Shown here in pieces: positions 45,597 through 55,086 of a stretch of 64,000 nt of DNA. Location: NCBI GenBank assembly GCA_021604865.1, contig BQJU01000001.1, positions 248,001 to 312,000 on the forward strand, in the 5' to 3' direction. The stretch is from Saprospiraceae bacterium (GTDB lineage: Bacteria; Bacteroidota; Bacteroidia; Chitinophagales; Saprospiraceae). Position 1 is the first letter of the stretch. Every line of letters starts with the position of its first letter. Position numbers and translations under genes: made by a program. The notes beneath the pieces were generated by a model, which made no database searches, was not told where the DNA came from, and saw only the letters and a list, made by a program, of their open reading frames with translations.

Positions 45597-46095
45597 TTAA
45601 TTTGTTTACATTGAGTTAACATTGAATTAATACAAAGTTAACAAATAAAAAGATGTTTTGATAGAGGTAATTTGGCCAAATTCGTAAAAAAAGTGATTTT
45701 TGGTATAAAACCGACATAAAACTGGCTTTAATGTGTTGATAGTTAATGTGTTGTGATCAATTACTTGGCGTGATAAATAAAAGTTAAGGTTTATGTAGAA
45801 GGCGTAAATCAGTAATTTCCAACAAGATCCACTCGGCTATGGGGCCAATTCTTTCCAGTTGATCTCCTATCAGACTTCGCCCTCTATAATGCGGATTCGG
45901 CACGCACATTAAGCCATTTATCCCACATTTTGAATATATTCCAATATTTAATATAATAAAAACTATCTAAATAAAGTTACATCCGAACAACCCATGCACT
46001 ATATCGTTTATAGATTAATCCTACACAACAGCCTCAGTTTTTTTTCAATTGCGGACACGACAATTACATCCAATTCTTTCACATAAACCGATATT
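45597..46095. other. Long divergent intergenic region, 499 nt
   Basis: AT-rich, no gene recognised. It holds a minus-strand TAnnTTTG box (45633-45640, CAAAGTTA on the plus strand) for the PH-like gene. It also holds a direct repeat, TTAATGTGTTG, at 45728-45738 and 45743-45753 (15-nt period). No clear plus-strand TAnnTTTG was found close to the start at 46096. Room exists for a regulatory RNA, but nothing supports one. Confidence 0.45.
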
Positions 46096-49000
46096 ATGCG
46101 TTTTAGAGCTACTATTCTTTCCCTTCTGTTTTTCCTAAGCATAAGCGCCAATTTACACGCCCAATTTCCATGCATTGGAGGAACGACTATTTCTACCAGC
46201 GCAGCTAGCGACACTGTTGATCTCTGTCAGGACTTTGGCTCCTCAACTGTTAGTTTTGGGGTCAGTCTTGGTGCTTTACCATTTGGATACTTTGTGATCA
46301 ACGAGACAGGAACCATCGTTTACATTGATACTGAAAATGACATTGACTTTTCCCTACTTGATGGCGAGGTTTTTCAGGTGTATGCCTTTAACTACACCGG
46401 GAGCATTATTGCCCAGGTAGGTGACCCTTACCCAGGCACACAGCTTGCCTCTGCCTGTTCTGCTATTACTGCAAATTTTATCACAGTTTCCGGCGATGCG
46501 CTTGATGGCGGCACCGTGAGAACGGAAGGCGGTGAAACAATGGCCTTTACCTGTCCCACAGATAGCCTCGCGGATATTGTCCACTTTGACAGTATGGATG
46601 TGAGTCCCGATGCGGCCTATACTTATATTGTCACCGATTCCAACAATATAATCCTGAGCATCCCGTCTGGAGATGCAGTTAACTTTGATACTGCTGCGAT
46701 CGGTACCTGTCGGGTATGGGGCTTGGCCTATTCGGGCAACCTGACCGCTATGGTGGGGGATAACATCATGAGTACAGCCTTGTCTGACAATTGTTTTTCT
46801 CTTTCTGATAATTTTGTATCCATCATCAAGCAGGAACCTGAAGGAGGAACTGTCAGCACAGAAGATGGGGAAACAGAAATTGACATCTGTATCGGAGACG
46901 GGATTTCAGGAATAATAGCCTTTGATAGTATGGGTGTTTCCGGCAATTTCACCTATGTGGTTACCGATACCAATAATGTGATCCTTTCGATACCAGATGG
47001 CGATATCATTGATTTTGAAAATGCCGGCCCAGGAATATGTCGGGTATGGGGCTTGGCCTATACTGGCAATATTACAGCCGTGGCAGGGGACACCGCTTCT
47101 TCAGCAATGCTGACCGATGGTTGTTATGGCCTTTCTGATAATTTTGTTACGGTCAATCGTGAAGAAACAAATGGAGGTACCGTTAGCACTTCCGATGGTC
47201 AGACGGAATTATTTATATGTCTTGGCGATAGTGTAACTGATTCCATCTCCTTCGACAGTATGGGGGCGATTGGTAATTTTACCTTCATTGTTACCGATAC
47301 CAATAATGTCATTCTGGCCATTCCAGATAGCAATATTGTTGATTTTGGAAATGCAAATGTCGGCATTTGTCGGCTCTGGGGCTTGGGTTATACCGGCGAT
47401 CTGCTGGCTATGGTCGGTGATACGGTCACTGCCGCGGCCCTTTCTGATGGTTGTTACGCCCTCTCTCAAAACTTCGTCACTGTCAATCGAGGTATCCTCG
47501 AAGGAGGTACCGTCAGTACTGAAGACGGAGCAACAGAAGTATTCACCTGTCCTGGCGATGGTAATGCCGATATTATCCGTTTTGATAGTAGCGGCGTTTC
47601 CGCGGAGAGCTTTACCTACCTTATCACTGATTCCAGTAATGTTATCCTGGCCATTCCAACCGCTGATATGGCCGATTTTGATGATGCTGGTTTTGGGGTC
47701 TGTCATGTTTGGGGACTCGCATATTCCGGGAATCTTACCGCTGCAGTAGGGGATACGATCTCCACAGCAAGTCTTTCCGACGGTTGTTTTGACCTTTCCG
47801 ACAATTTTATCACGGTCAATCGTGAACAGCCAGAGGGAGGTATGGTACAAACAGAAAGCGGACAAACAGAAGTATTTACCTGTCCTGGCGACGGTAATGC
47901 AGACCTGGTCATCTTTGACCGTATAGGAGCAAGCATTAGCGAATATGCCTTTATTATAACCGATACCAACAATGTCATTCTGGCCTTACCAGAATTGGAA
48001 ATGTATGACTTTGACTCTTCTGGTGTTGGCGTTTGCCGTGTTTGGGGTGTTGCTTATACCGGTAATCTCACGGCCATGGTGGGTGATGATATCACTGTGG
48101 TAAATCCATCTGATGCCTGTTTCGACCTATCCGATAATTTTATTTCCGTATTCCGTGAACAACCCATTGGTGGTACCGTAAGTACGGAAGCCGGAGAGAC
48201 CGAACTTTTCATTTGCGTAGGTGACGGCACTCCCGATACGATCCGTTTCGATAGTATGGGGGTAACCGGTAATTTTACCTATGTGGTCACCGATACCAAT
48301 AATGTGATCCTGTCCTTACCTACTTCGGACGTAGTCGACTTTGATGCTGCCGGAACGGGCATTTGTCGTCTCTGGGGCTTGGCCTATACTGGCAATCTCA
48401 CAGCAGCAGTAGGTGATACTGCGTCCCTGGTAGATTTGTCAGACGACTGCTTTGTGCTTTCTGATAATTTTGTCACGGTCAACCGCGATGAAGTAAGTGG
48501 CGGGATGGTAATGACGGAAGATGGCGCAACAGAAGTATTTGCCTGTATTGGTGATGGAAACCCGGATATTGTTCACTTTGATAGCAGCGATGTATCCGGT
48601 CCGAATTTTACCTATGTAGTGACTGATACCAATAATGTCATTTTATCCTTTCCTGAAGCCGATTCGCTCGACTTTGAACCGGCAGGAATTGGCGTCTGTC
48701 GCGTTTGGGGACTTGCTTATTCTGATAGCCTGTTGGCGATGGTGGGTGATACCGCTTCACTGGCAGACCTGGCGCTAGGATGTTTTGACCTTTCCAATAA
48801 CTACATCACCGTCACTCGTGGCGTAATCGATGGCGGAGCGGTCATTACTGAAGATAGTATGACTGTCGCTTATACCTGTCCGGGTGACAGCCTTGCCGAT
48901 ATCATTTATTTTGACAGTATTGGTGTAGTAGGTCCCAACTTCATTTATGTTGTGACCGATACCAATAATGTGATCCTGAATGTTTCCTCTGTTGATTCAA

Positions 49001-51144
49001 TCGATTTTGAAGGAGCTGGCGTAGGTATTTGCCGCGTTTGGGGACTGTCTTACACCGGTAATCTGACGGCGATGATAGGAGATACTGCCGATCTTATAAC
49101 GCTCTCCGATGGTTGTTTTGATCTATCTAATGACTTTGTTACCGTTTACCGTGAAGTGCCAGAAGGAGGCACCGTAAGCACAGAATCAGGATCAACTCAA
49201 TTGTCTTTCTGTGTAGGTGATGGTATTGCTGATATCGTGCGTTTTGACAGTGCTGGTGTAGGCAATAGTTTATTTACCTATGTAGTGACCAATGCCAACA
49301 ATATTATCCTATCCATACCAGGTTCGGATATGGTAGATTTTGAAAATGCTGGCGGAGGTACCTGCCGTGTTTGGGGATTGGCTTATACCGGCAACCTGAC
49401 CGCCACGGTCGGCGACAATGCTGGTACAGCCACACTTACTGATGCTTGTTTTGATCTTTCAGAAAACTTTATCACCGTCATCCGTATCGCTGTGAGTGGC
49501 GGTAGTGTCAGCACCGAAGATGACGAAACAGTGGTTTACACCTGTCCGGGCGATAGCATTGCTGATGTTATTTACTTTGATAGCCTTGGTGCTGTAGGGG
49601 ATAGTTTTACCTACGTGATTACAGATAATAATAATGTCATTCTCAATATTACGACTGCTGATTCCGTCGACTTTGAAGGTGCTGGTATCGGTATCTGCCG
49701 GGTATGGGGACTGGGTTACCTGGGCAACCTGACGGCCATGGTTGGCGATACGGCATCTGCCATCGCATTATCTGATAGTTGTTATGCCCTTTCCGGCAAT
49801 TTTATTACCATCAATCGCGATGAACCTGACGGTGGTATGGTTACCACTCAGTCTGGGGACACCATTTCTACGGTTTGTTTTACCAATGGCGGGCAAAATA
49901 CACTTCAATTTGACAGCATTGGCGTAAGCAATAGCAGATATACCTATGTGGTGACGGATTCCAATAATGTGATCGTAAAAATACCGGATACGGACCTGAT
50001 TGATTTTGACGGAACCGGAGAGGCGGACAGCTGGGTCTGGGGATTTGCTTATACCGGCAATATCACGGCCATGGTCGGTGATACACTTACGCTGGTTGAT
50101 TTATCCGATGAGTGTTATGATTTGTCTGACAATTTTGTAATCGTCTCGAAAGAACAAGTGGATGGAGGCATGGTTATGACTGAGGATGGCGAATCTGTCG
50201 TTTATACCTGTCCAGGTGATGGCGAAGCCGATATCGTACGTTTTGATACCACCGGATTTTTTGGCGACAGCTTTACTTATCTGATTACCGATACTAATTT
50301 TGTTATCCTTTCCGTACCTGATTCGGATATGCAGGACTTTGAAGGTGCCGGGGAAGGCGTTTGCCTGGTTTGGGGTCTTGGGTATACCGGAACCCTGACA
50401 GCCATGGTTGGTGATACGGCTTCATTGATCGATTTGACCGATCAATGCTTTGATTTGTCCAGTACCTATATCACGGTTTACCGCGAAGTACCGGAGGGAG
50501 GTATGGTGATGACAGCATCCGGTGCCATTTCCGTTTCCGTGACAGTAGGAGACAGCATTCCCGATCTTATCTTCTTTGATAGTACCGGCGTGAGCAATAG
50601 CCTGTATACCTATGTAATTACCGATGAAAATAATGCCATCCTATCCGTACCCGATGGGGATGCTGCCGACTTTGAACTTGCCGGCGCGGGTATCTGCCAC
50701 GTATGGGGATTGGCTTATACTGGAACCCTTTCCGCGATCATTGGCGAGGTCATTGATTCAATTGCCTTGAGTGATGCTTGTTTCGACTTGTCTGACAACT
50801 TCATTACCGTGGAACGTACCTTGGCTGCTCCTCAACCGGCACCAGGTTTGCCAGATGTAGCAAATTATCTGCCGGAAGTAGTCATCAGTGCATGGCCAAA
50901 TCCAGTATCCGATGTGCTGCATTTGCAAATTATTACACCGGAACCAATTGACCTCCAGGATAACCAATCAGCATCAACAGGTCTACTACAAATCCTGGAT
51001 ATCAATGGACAGGTGGTGCTTAGCCGACAAGTGGTACCCAATTCAGAAATTGACTTGGATATTACTCACCTAGTAGCAGGTAGCTACTGGTTGCGTTATC
51101 GTTCACCTGGAAATGTACAGAGTCTGAATTTCGTAAAACAATAG
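46096..51144 (+). CDS. T9SS-secreted protein of 14 tandem ~110-residue repeats
   Basis: 1682 residues. Signal peptide 1-23 (MRFRATILSLLFFLSISANL). From about residue 28 there is one divergent and then 13 clear copies of a ~110-residue (330-bp) unit running to about 1575. The unit consensus order is GGTVSTEDG, CPGDG.AD, FDS.GV, YVVTDTNNVIL, DF..AG.G, CRVWGLAYTGNLTAMVGDT, then SD.CFDLSDNF.TV.R. Most copies hold three Cys; copies 11 and 13 lack some (SWVWGF in place of CRVWGL; no Cys in VTVGDS). A T9SS type A sorting domain is at about 1595-1682 (AWPNPVSDVLHLQI). The repeat is not one I can name; a rod-like surface protein or adhesin is plausible. Confidence 0.88.
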   Translation: MRFRATILSLLFFLSISANLHAQFPCIGGTTISTSAASDTVDLCQDFGSSTVSFGVSLGALPFGYFVINETGTIVYIDTENDIDFSLLDGEVFQVYAFNYTGSIIAQVGDPYPGTQLASACSAITANFITVSGDALDGGTVRTEGGETMAFTCPTDSLADIVHFDSMDVSPDAAYTYIVTDSNNIILSIPSGDAVNFDTAAIGTCRVWGLAYSGNLTAMVGDNIMSTALSDNCFSLSDNFVSIIKQEPEGGTVSTEDGETEIDICIGDGISGIIAFDSMGVSGNFTYVVTDTNNVILSIPDGDIIDFENAGPGICRVWGLAYTGNITAVAGDTASSAMLTDGCYGLSDNFVTVNREETNGGTVSTSDGQTELFICLGDSVTDSISFDSMGAIGNFTFIVTDTNNVILAIPDSNIVDFGNANVGICRLWGLGYTGDLLAMVGDTVTAAALSDGCYALSQNFVTVNRGILEGGTVSTEDGATEVFTCPGDGNADIIRFDSSGVSAESFTYLITDSSNVILAIPTADMADFDDAGFGVCHVWGLAYSGNLTAAVGDTISTASLSDGCFDLSDNFITVNREQPEGGMVQTESGQTEVFTCPGDGNADLVIFDRIGASISEYAFIITDTNNVILALPELEMYDFDSSGVGVCRVWGVAYTGNLTAMVGDDITVVNPSDACFDLSDNFISVFREQPIGGTVSTEAGETELFICVGDGTPDTIRFDSMGVTGNFTYVVTDTNNVILSLPTSDVVDFDAAGTGICRLWGLAYTGNLTAAVGDTASLVDLSDDCFVLSDNFVTVNRDEVSGGMVMTEDGATEVFACIGDGNPDIVHFDSSDVSGPNFTYVVTDTNNVILSFPEADSLDFEPAGIGVCRVWGLAYSDSLLAMVGDTASLADLALGCFDLSNNYITVTRGVIDGGAVITEDSMTVAYTCPGDSLADIIYFDSIGVVGPNFIYVVTDTNNVILNVSSVDSIDFEGAGVGICRVWGLSYTGNLTAMIGDTADLITLSDGCFDLSNDFVTVYREVPEGGTVSTESGSTQLSFCVGDGIADIVRFDSAGVGNSLFTYVVTNANNIILSIPGSDMVDFENAGGGTCRVWGLAYTGNLTATVGDNAGTATLTDACFDLSENFITVIRIAVSGGSVSTEDDETVVYTCPGDSIADVIYFDSLGAVGDSFTYVITDNNNVILNITTADSVDFEGAGIGICRVWGLGYLGNLTAMVGDTASAIALSDSCYALSGNFITINRDEPDGGMVTTQSGDTISTVCFTNGGQNTLQFDSIGVSNSRYTYVVTDSNNVIVKIPDTDLIDFDGTGEADSWVWGFAYTGNITAMVGDTLTLVDLSDECYDLSDNFVIVSKEQVDGGMVMTEDGESVVYTCPGDGEADIVRFDTTGFFGDSFTYLITDTNFVILSVPDSDMQDFEGAGEGVCLVWGLGYTGTLTAMVGDTASLIDLTDQCFDLSSTYITVYREVPEGGMVMTASGAISVSVTVGDSIPDLIFFDSTGVSNSLYTYVITDENNAILSVPDGDAADFELAGAGICHVWGLAYTGTLSAIIGEVIDSIALSDACFDLSDNFITVERTLAAPQPAPGLPDVANYLPEVVISAWPNPVSDVLHLQIITPEPIDLQDNQSASTGLLQILDINGQVVLSRQVVPNSEIDLDITHLVAGSYWLRYRSPGNVQSLNFVKQ

Positions 51145-51154
51145 CACGATAGAG

Positions 51155-51196
51155 AGTCACGAAGCGGGAATGTTTATCATATCCGCTTCGTGGACT
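51155..51196 (+). terminator. Terminator of the repeat-protein gene
   Basis: AGTCACGAAGCGGGA (51155-51169) pairs with TCCGCTTCGTGGACT (51182-51196) with small bulges, and TTGTTGTTCTTT follows. It starts 11 nt after the stop at 51144. Confidence 0.7.
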
Positions 51197-51377
51197 TTGT
51201 TGTTCTTTAGAGTTGTTGAGCAGGGTATTAATGGTCGAGGGAATGGAAGTTTTTCATTTTAATCACATCTACGCCCTGCGAAACAACTCTTTTTTATATA
51301 AACTTTTAATCCTAACCAAAGCTCATGTTGTTTTAGAGTTTATCACTCCTATTAATAGATCAGATAAACAGCAACAC

Positions 51378-51920
51378 ATGGGCAAAGTATTCCCGTCATT
51401 AGACCAGCGTTGGCGCGACTGGATTGGGCAGCAACATTTGTTTTTTGTCAGCACTGCACCGCTATCCGGAGAGGGCCTAATCAATTGTTCTCCCAAAGGG
51501 CTGGACTCTTTCCGCATTATAGATGAACATACCGTTGCCTATCTTGACCTCACTGGTAGTGGCATAGAAACCATCGCACACCTAAGAGAAAATCGCCGCA
51601 TCAGCATTATGTTTTGTGCCTTTGAGGGGCCACCAAAAATCTTGCGCCTTTACGGACAAGGCACGGTTTTAGAAAAGGGCACTTCGGGCTATCAAGAGTT
51701 ACGTCCGTTCTTCCCCGATTTCCGTGGGGAACGCTCCATCATAAAAATTGAGGTGCAAAGAATTCAAGATTCCTGTGGATATGCCGTACCCGAATACGAG
51801 TATAAGGGAGAGCGGGATGTCCTGTTGAAATGGGTGGATAATAAAGGTGATGCAGGAGTTGAAGCTTATATCAAGGAACGCAATAGCGTGAGTTTGGATG
51901 GACTGCCTGGTATTTTGTAG
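51378..51920 (+). CDS. Pyridoxamine 5'-phosphate oxidase family protein
   Basis: 180 residues with the split-barrel flavin-binding fold of the PPOX family: KVFPSLDQRWRDWIGQQHLF then VSTAP, LINCSPKGLDSFRI, VAYLDLTGSGIETIAHL, RRISIMFCAFEGPPKILRLYG (in part) and the late DSCGYAVPEYEYKGERD. It probably binds FMN or F420-like cofactors and reduces an unknown substrate. The frame extends to 51213, but the ATG at 51378 (MGKVFPSL) matches the family start. It is monocistronic; a hairpin repeat follows 68 nt after the stop. Confidence 0.87.
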   Translation: MGKVFPSLDQRWRDWIGQQHLFFVSTAPLSGEGLINCSPKGLDSFRIIDEHTVAYLDLTGSGIETIAHLRENRRISIMFCAFEGPPKILRLYGQGTVLEKGTSGYQELRPFFPDFRGERSIIKIEVQRIQDSCGYAVPEYEYKGERDVLLKWVDNKGDAGVEAYIKERNSVSLDGLPGIL

Positions 51921-51988
51921 TTACCAAAAAACGCTACGCATGCAGTGAGAAAAGCTGGCTTTCAGCGCTTTTGGGGCAACCAAATGAA

Positions 51989-52020
51989 TTTGGTTAGTAC
52001 GAAGTCTCGTATCGGCCAAA
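51989..52020 (+). repeat. Degenerate copy of the GGCCGGTACGAA hairpin repeat
   Basis: TTTGGTTAGTACGA (51989-52002) pairs with TCGTATCGGCCAAA (52007-52020), with G-U-type mismatches, and is followed by ATTTTTGGC. The same stem, order and 3' tail (CCAAAATTTTGGC) occur at 43127-43170. Both lie just after a plus-strand gene and could act as terminators. Confidence 0.55.
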
Positions 52021-52077
52021 ATTTTTGGCGACAAATAACCTACCTCTCTGTCAACTAAAGCTTCTGCCCTCTTAGAA

Positions 52078-52641
52078 CTATTCGCCTACAACTCCACGGA
52101 TATTCCAATTCACACTCTCTCCCGTACGGTTGATGTAGGTAATCCAGTCGTTATCCGAATCGGAAAACAGCCAGTCGCCATTGGTTTTATTTGGCCCGGC
52201 ATCACAGCCGATGGATTGTTGTGTCACGTCATGTTTCAGGCTGATGCTGATCCAAAGATCATCCCCTGTAATGTCGATGGGGGTACCGAGAATGTGATCA
52301 GTCCACTCCCCTGTTTTCATGCCTGGTAATACATTGGCGCTGTACAACAAAGCACCAGGGGCATCAGCTGTGCCAGCGTCATAAATTTTGAGGTTGGCCG
52401 CTGCTGGCGTCAAACCCATGAAGAAGCGTACTGCCGTCAGTTGTTTACCCAGGTAAGGTGTCGTTTGTGTACTGGTAAAACGAACCGCAGCTTCGTGATT
52501 ACCTGCTTCTAGTAATGGCCCGGTCTGATTGGGGCCGTCATATTGAAGGATATTGTCCACCTCTTGTGGTGTTTCGTCATCTTTTTGGCAGGCCGAAAAG
52601 GTAAATAGTGCGAGCGCGAGAAAAAAGAGTGCATTTTTCAT
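52078..52641 (-). CDS. Hypothetical lipoprotein
   Basis: 187 residues. N-terminal MKNALFFLALALFTFSACQK is a lipoprotein signal with the lipobox FSAC (Cys about 18), followed by acidic residues (QKDDETPQE) of the kind that steer lipoproteins to the surface in this phylum. The rest is beta-rich with no recognised domain: EAAVRFTSTQTTPYLGKQLT, AVRFFMGLTPAAANLKIYDA and DLWISISLKHDVTQQSIGCD. This pattern resembles C-terminal modules of secreted peptidases in the phylum that read YDxG..PG..L, but that is only likeness. The frame reaches 52680; the ATG at 52641 gives the proper signal peptide. Confidence 0.72.
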   Translation of the reverse strand: MKNALFFLALALFTFSACQKDDETPQEVDNILQYDGPNQTGPLLEAGNHEAAVRFTSTQTTPYLGKQLTAVRFFMGLTPAAANLKIYDAGTADAPGALLYSANVLPGMKTGEWTDHILGTPIDITGDDLWISISLKHDVTQQSIGCDAGPNKTNGDWLFSDSDNDWITYINRTGESVNWNIRGVVGE

Positions 52642-52815
52642 ATTCAGATTGTTTTGGTTTGTATTAGAGTTGGCTCGCAAGGGGGCTCTATACGCGACAA
52701 CTCTATTTAAAACGCCTGAAGATAAAAAATGGTGACAGGTGGAGGTATTAAAATCGTGTTAAAGCTTGTTAAAAGGGACAATTGATTAATAATCTCTTTT
52801 CAAGGCTACAAGAAA

Positions 52816-52835
52816 TCAAACATGCTCTAAAAAAG
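52816..52835. repeat. Fragment related to the inverted-repeat family (outer end)
   Basis: TCAAACATGCTCTAAAAAAG, nearly identical to 43099-43118. It lies 7 nt past the stop of the DUF4294 gene. It reads like the outer flank of a lost element. Confidence 0.4.
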
Positions 52836-52842
52836 AAAGGTC

Positions 52843-53511
52843 CTAATTCCCATCATCATCAATCTCCTCATCCTCCTCTTCATCATCACTAGTATCAATG
52901 GGTCGATCAGTTGGTGGGCGGAGATCATAGGAGATGTCCATATCATTGAGTACGGCATCCAGGATAAGATCGGTGCCGGGGGTATAGCCTTCTCTCAGGT
53001 TATGGCCGAAAAGTTTACCGATGGTACCCCAGTAGGAGGCGGTAAAGCCATTACGCAGGTCTTTAATCAGAAAATACATGGGCGTATCCAGTTCCTTTTC
53101 GATCATCTTGATGAGGATCGTGCCCTGAGTTTTGGTCAGTTTCTTTAAGGGATCGGAGAATTGATCCTTAAGGTCTTTCTGAAGTTTTTTGATATATTTT
53201 TTACGAGCTCTTTTTTTCATGTGGTTGGTCGCATAATCTACTTCTCTGAAAATGCGAATTGCTTCCACAGCATAGGGATAAACCTTAGCAGCATAGCGGC
53301 GGTACCGACGATAGCGGCGGTATTCCTCATCATCTTCAAAGGTTCGTAAGGAAGAAACCGAAACCCCTTCCAGGCTGGCGAGAATGAGTGTATCACCACA
53401 GTCATCAATGGTATAAGGCATTTTCTCTCCATTGACGAAAGTATATTCTTCCTGTGCCGTCAATTGTAAGGCCGACAACAACAAAACCCCAATTACAATA
53501 ATCCTACTCAT
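52843..53511 (-). CDS. DUF4294 family secreted protein
   Basis: 222 residues. Signal peptide about 1-20 (MSRIIVIGVLLLSALQLTAQ). The body matches DUF4294, a Bacteroidota family of unknown function: MPYTIDDCGDTLILASLEGV, then YRRYRRYRRYAAKVYPYAVE, then LTKTQGTILIKMIEKELDTP. It ends with ELDTPMYFLIKDLRNGFTAS, a W in YWGTIGKLFGHNLREGYTPG, and an acidic tail of about 14 Asp/Glu. The open frame reaches 53565, but the ATG at 53511 starts the signal peptide. Upstream lies a 231-nt gap to the terminator of the amidohydrolase operon. Confidence 0.87.
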   Translation of the reverse strand: MSRIIVIGVLLLSALQLTAQEEYTFVNGEKMPYTIDDCGDTLILASLEGVSVSSLRTFEDDEEYRRYRRYRRYAAKVYPYAVEAIRIFREVDYATNHMKKRARKKYIKKLQKDLKDQFSDPLKKLTKTQGTILIKMIEKELDTPMYFLIKDLRNGFTASYWGTIGKLFGHNLREGYTPGTDLILDAVLNDMDISYDLRPPTDRPIDTSDDEEEDEEIDDDGN

Positions 53512-53687
53512 CCTATACTTTTTTTTCTTAGATAAAATTTGCATTCCAAATTTGTTGGAACACATCTTTTTTCAAAGAAGGTTATTTTGCTCAAATTTCT
53601 AACTATTTTCTTTAATAAACCACCTTAAGTTGGGTAGTTCGAAAAAAAACTGTCAATCATTAACACAATTATTCTCTTTAAAACGAT

Positions 53688-53719
53688 ATAAGCGGAGCTA
53701 CCATTGCAACTCCGCTTAT
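53688..53719 (-). terminator. Hairpin terminator of the amidohydrolase operon
   Basis: ATAAGCGGAG (53688-53697) and CTCCGCTTAT (53710-53719) are perfect 10-bp arms with a 12-nt loop, 24 nt past the stop (53743) of the minus-strand amidohydrolase. The T-run on the minus strand is short and interrupted. Confidence 0.6.
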
Positions 53720-53742
53720 TTAGACGCACTTTTAGCATAAAA

Positions 53743-55035
53743 TTAACGCTCTCGGCGAAATTTTTCCTGAAATTTATGATAAAGCACCTTTTGTTTATTG
53801 TTCAGATCGATTTCGCGGCCCTGAATAAAAGCGTGTATGACCTCAGCACTGCGCATATCCAATACATCGCCTTGACTGATAAACAGAATAGCATCCTTAC
53901 CTACTTCCAGGGAGCCTGCACGATCATCAATTCCAAGGATTTTGGCTGTATTAAGGGTCAGTGCACTGATGGCTGCTTCATAATCGAGTCCATAACCTAC
54001 GGCTTGTCCTGCCTGAAAAGCCAGGTTGCGGTATTGCCAAAATCCCTCATGCCCAATGCAATACAAAATGCCTGCTTCCTGTAATAATTTGGGTGTTTTA
54101 AAGGGTAAATCCACATCATCATCCGGTAGCCCTGGCAAACTTTGCGTAGAGCGCAGAATGACCGCTACATTATTTTCCTTCAATAAACCGGGAATGCGCC
54201 AGGCATCCTCTCCACCAACGATAACCAGGGAAATGGCATGCTGTTTAGCCAGCAAGACCGCCTGAGTGATGGCCTCTACACTATTGGCCTGAACATATAA
54301 TTTCTTGCTTCCATTAAACAAACCGCAAGCCGCTTCCAATTTCAGGTTTTCGGCTTTGGCTGTTGTCTGCTGACAATACCCCTTTGCGTCTGCGAAATAA
54401 GTGGCAATTTCCAGCATTTGGTCATCGTATGCTTCATTTTTCTGGTAGGTACCCCGCCGCCAGGAGTATGACTGCTTGGCCGGCAGCCGGAGATACAAGC
54501 CTTCATCAGCTTTGTAGGCTGCATCTTCCCAATTCCAGGCATCGAGTTGTACGATGGAGGATTGGCCACTGATCAGCCCTCCCTCAGGAGCTATTTGGGC
54601 CAACAATACGCCCATGCTTCGTATGGTAGGAATCACCTGGGAGTCGGTATTGTAAGCAATGATTGACCGGACATTGGGGTTCAAACTACCGGTTTCGTCG
54701 TTATCCCGAGTAGCCCGAACTGCACCGATTTCAATCAGTCCCAATTGTGTGTTCGGCGCAATCAGCCCGGGATAAACATGTTTGCCCTCCGCCTGAATGA
54801 CCCGATATTTATCCAGCGCTTGTTGGTTGTAGGCCTCCACGACAGTCAGTTTGCCTCCTTCAAAACCGATCAGGCTATTTTGAATTACCTGCCCGTTACC
54901 TAGATGTGCAGTAGCCCCCACTATAGCTATCGGCTCGGCCTGGTTCGCCGCAGGAATAGGAGATTGCGCCCACAAAAAACCTCCTGCCAAAAGCAGCAGG
55001 CAAAAAATAAGGCTATATTTTAGGTTGATTTTCAT
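53743..55035 (-). CDS. Secreted amidohydrolase-family protein, probably lacking the metal HxH motif
   Basis: 430 residues. Signal peptide about 1-23 (LIFCLLLLAGGFLWAQ). The amidohydrolase composite-domain fold is clear (HVYPGLIAPNTQLGLIEIGA; ILGIDDRAGSLEVGKDAILF), but where catalytic members have HxH after the first strand this protein reads PNT. Other metal ligands are also not obvious. It is likely a non-catalytic or altered paralogue of the 995-residue protein encoded 51 nt upstream on the same strand, possibly its partner. Its length equals one domain of that protein. Confidence 0.82.
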   Translation of the reverse strand: MKINLKYSLIFCLLLLAGGFLWAQSPIPAANQAEPIAIVGATAHLGNGQVIQNSLIGFEGGKLTVVEAYNQQALDKYRVIQAEGKHVYPGLIAPNTQLGLIEIGAVRATRDNDETGSLNPNVRSIIAYNTDSQVIPTIRSMGVLLAQIAPEGGLISGQSSIVQLDAWNWEDAAYKADEGLYLRLPAKQSYSWRRGTYQKNEAYDDQMLEIATYFADAKGYCQQTTAKAENLKLEAACGLFNGSKKLYVQANSVEAITQAVLLAKQHAISLVIVGGEDAWRIPGLLKENNVAVILRSTQSLPGLPDDDVDLPFKTPKLLQEAGILYCIGHEGFWQYRNLAFQAGQAVGYGLDYEAAISALTLNTAKILGIDDRAGSLEVGKDAILFISQGDVLDMRSAEVIHAFIQGREIDLNNKQKVLYHKFQEKFRRER

Positions 55036-55086
55036 TTTCTAAGTTTTTCATTTTTTGACAAGAAAAAATCCTGTTAACCCTCTCTC

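Noticed and set aside
47209-47865. 218-codon minus-strand and 159-codon plus-strand (47270-47749) open frames
   Set aside because: Shadows of the 330-bp repeat array of the 1682-residue protein.
46503-50820. Regular 330-bp DNA repeats, considered as a CRISPR-like or satellite array
   Set aside because: The repeats are in frame, protein-level conserved and divergent in DNA; there are no short identical repeats with unique spacers.
51213-51377. N-terminal extension of the PPOX-family protein
   Set aside because: The extra 55 residues are not family-like; MGKVF at 51378 is the family start.
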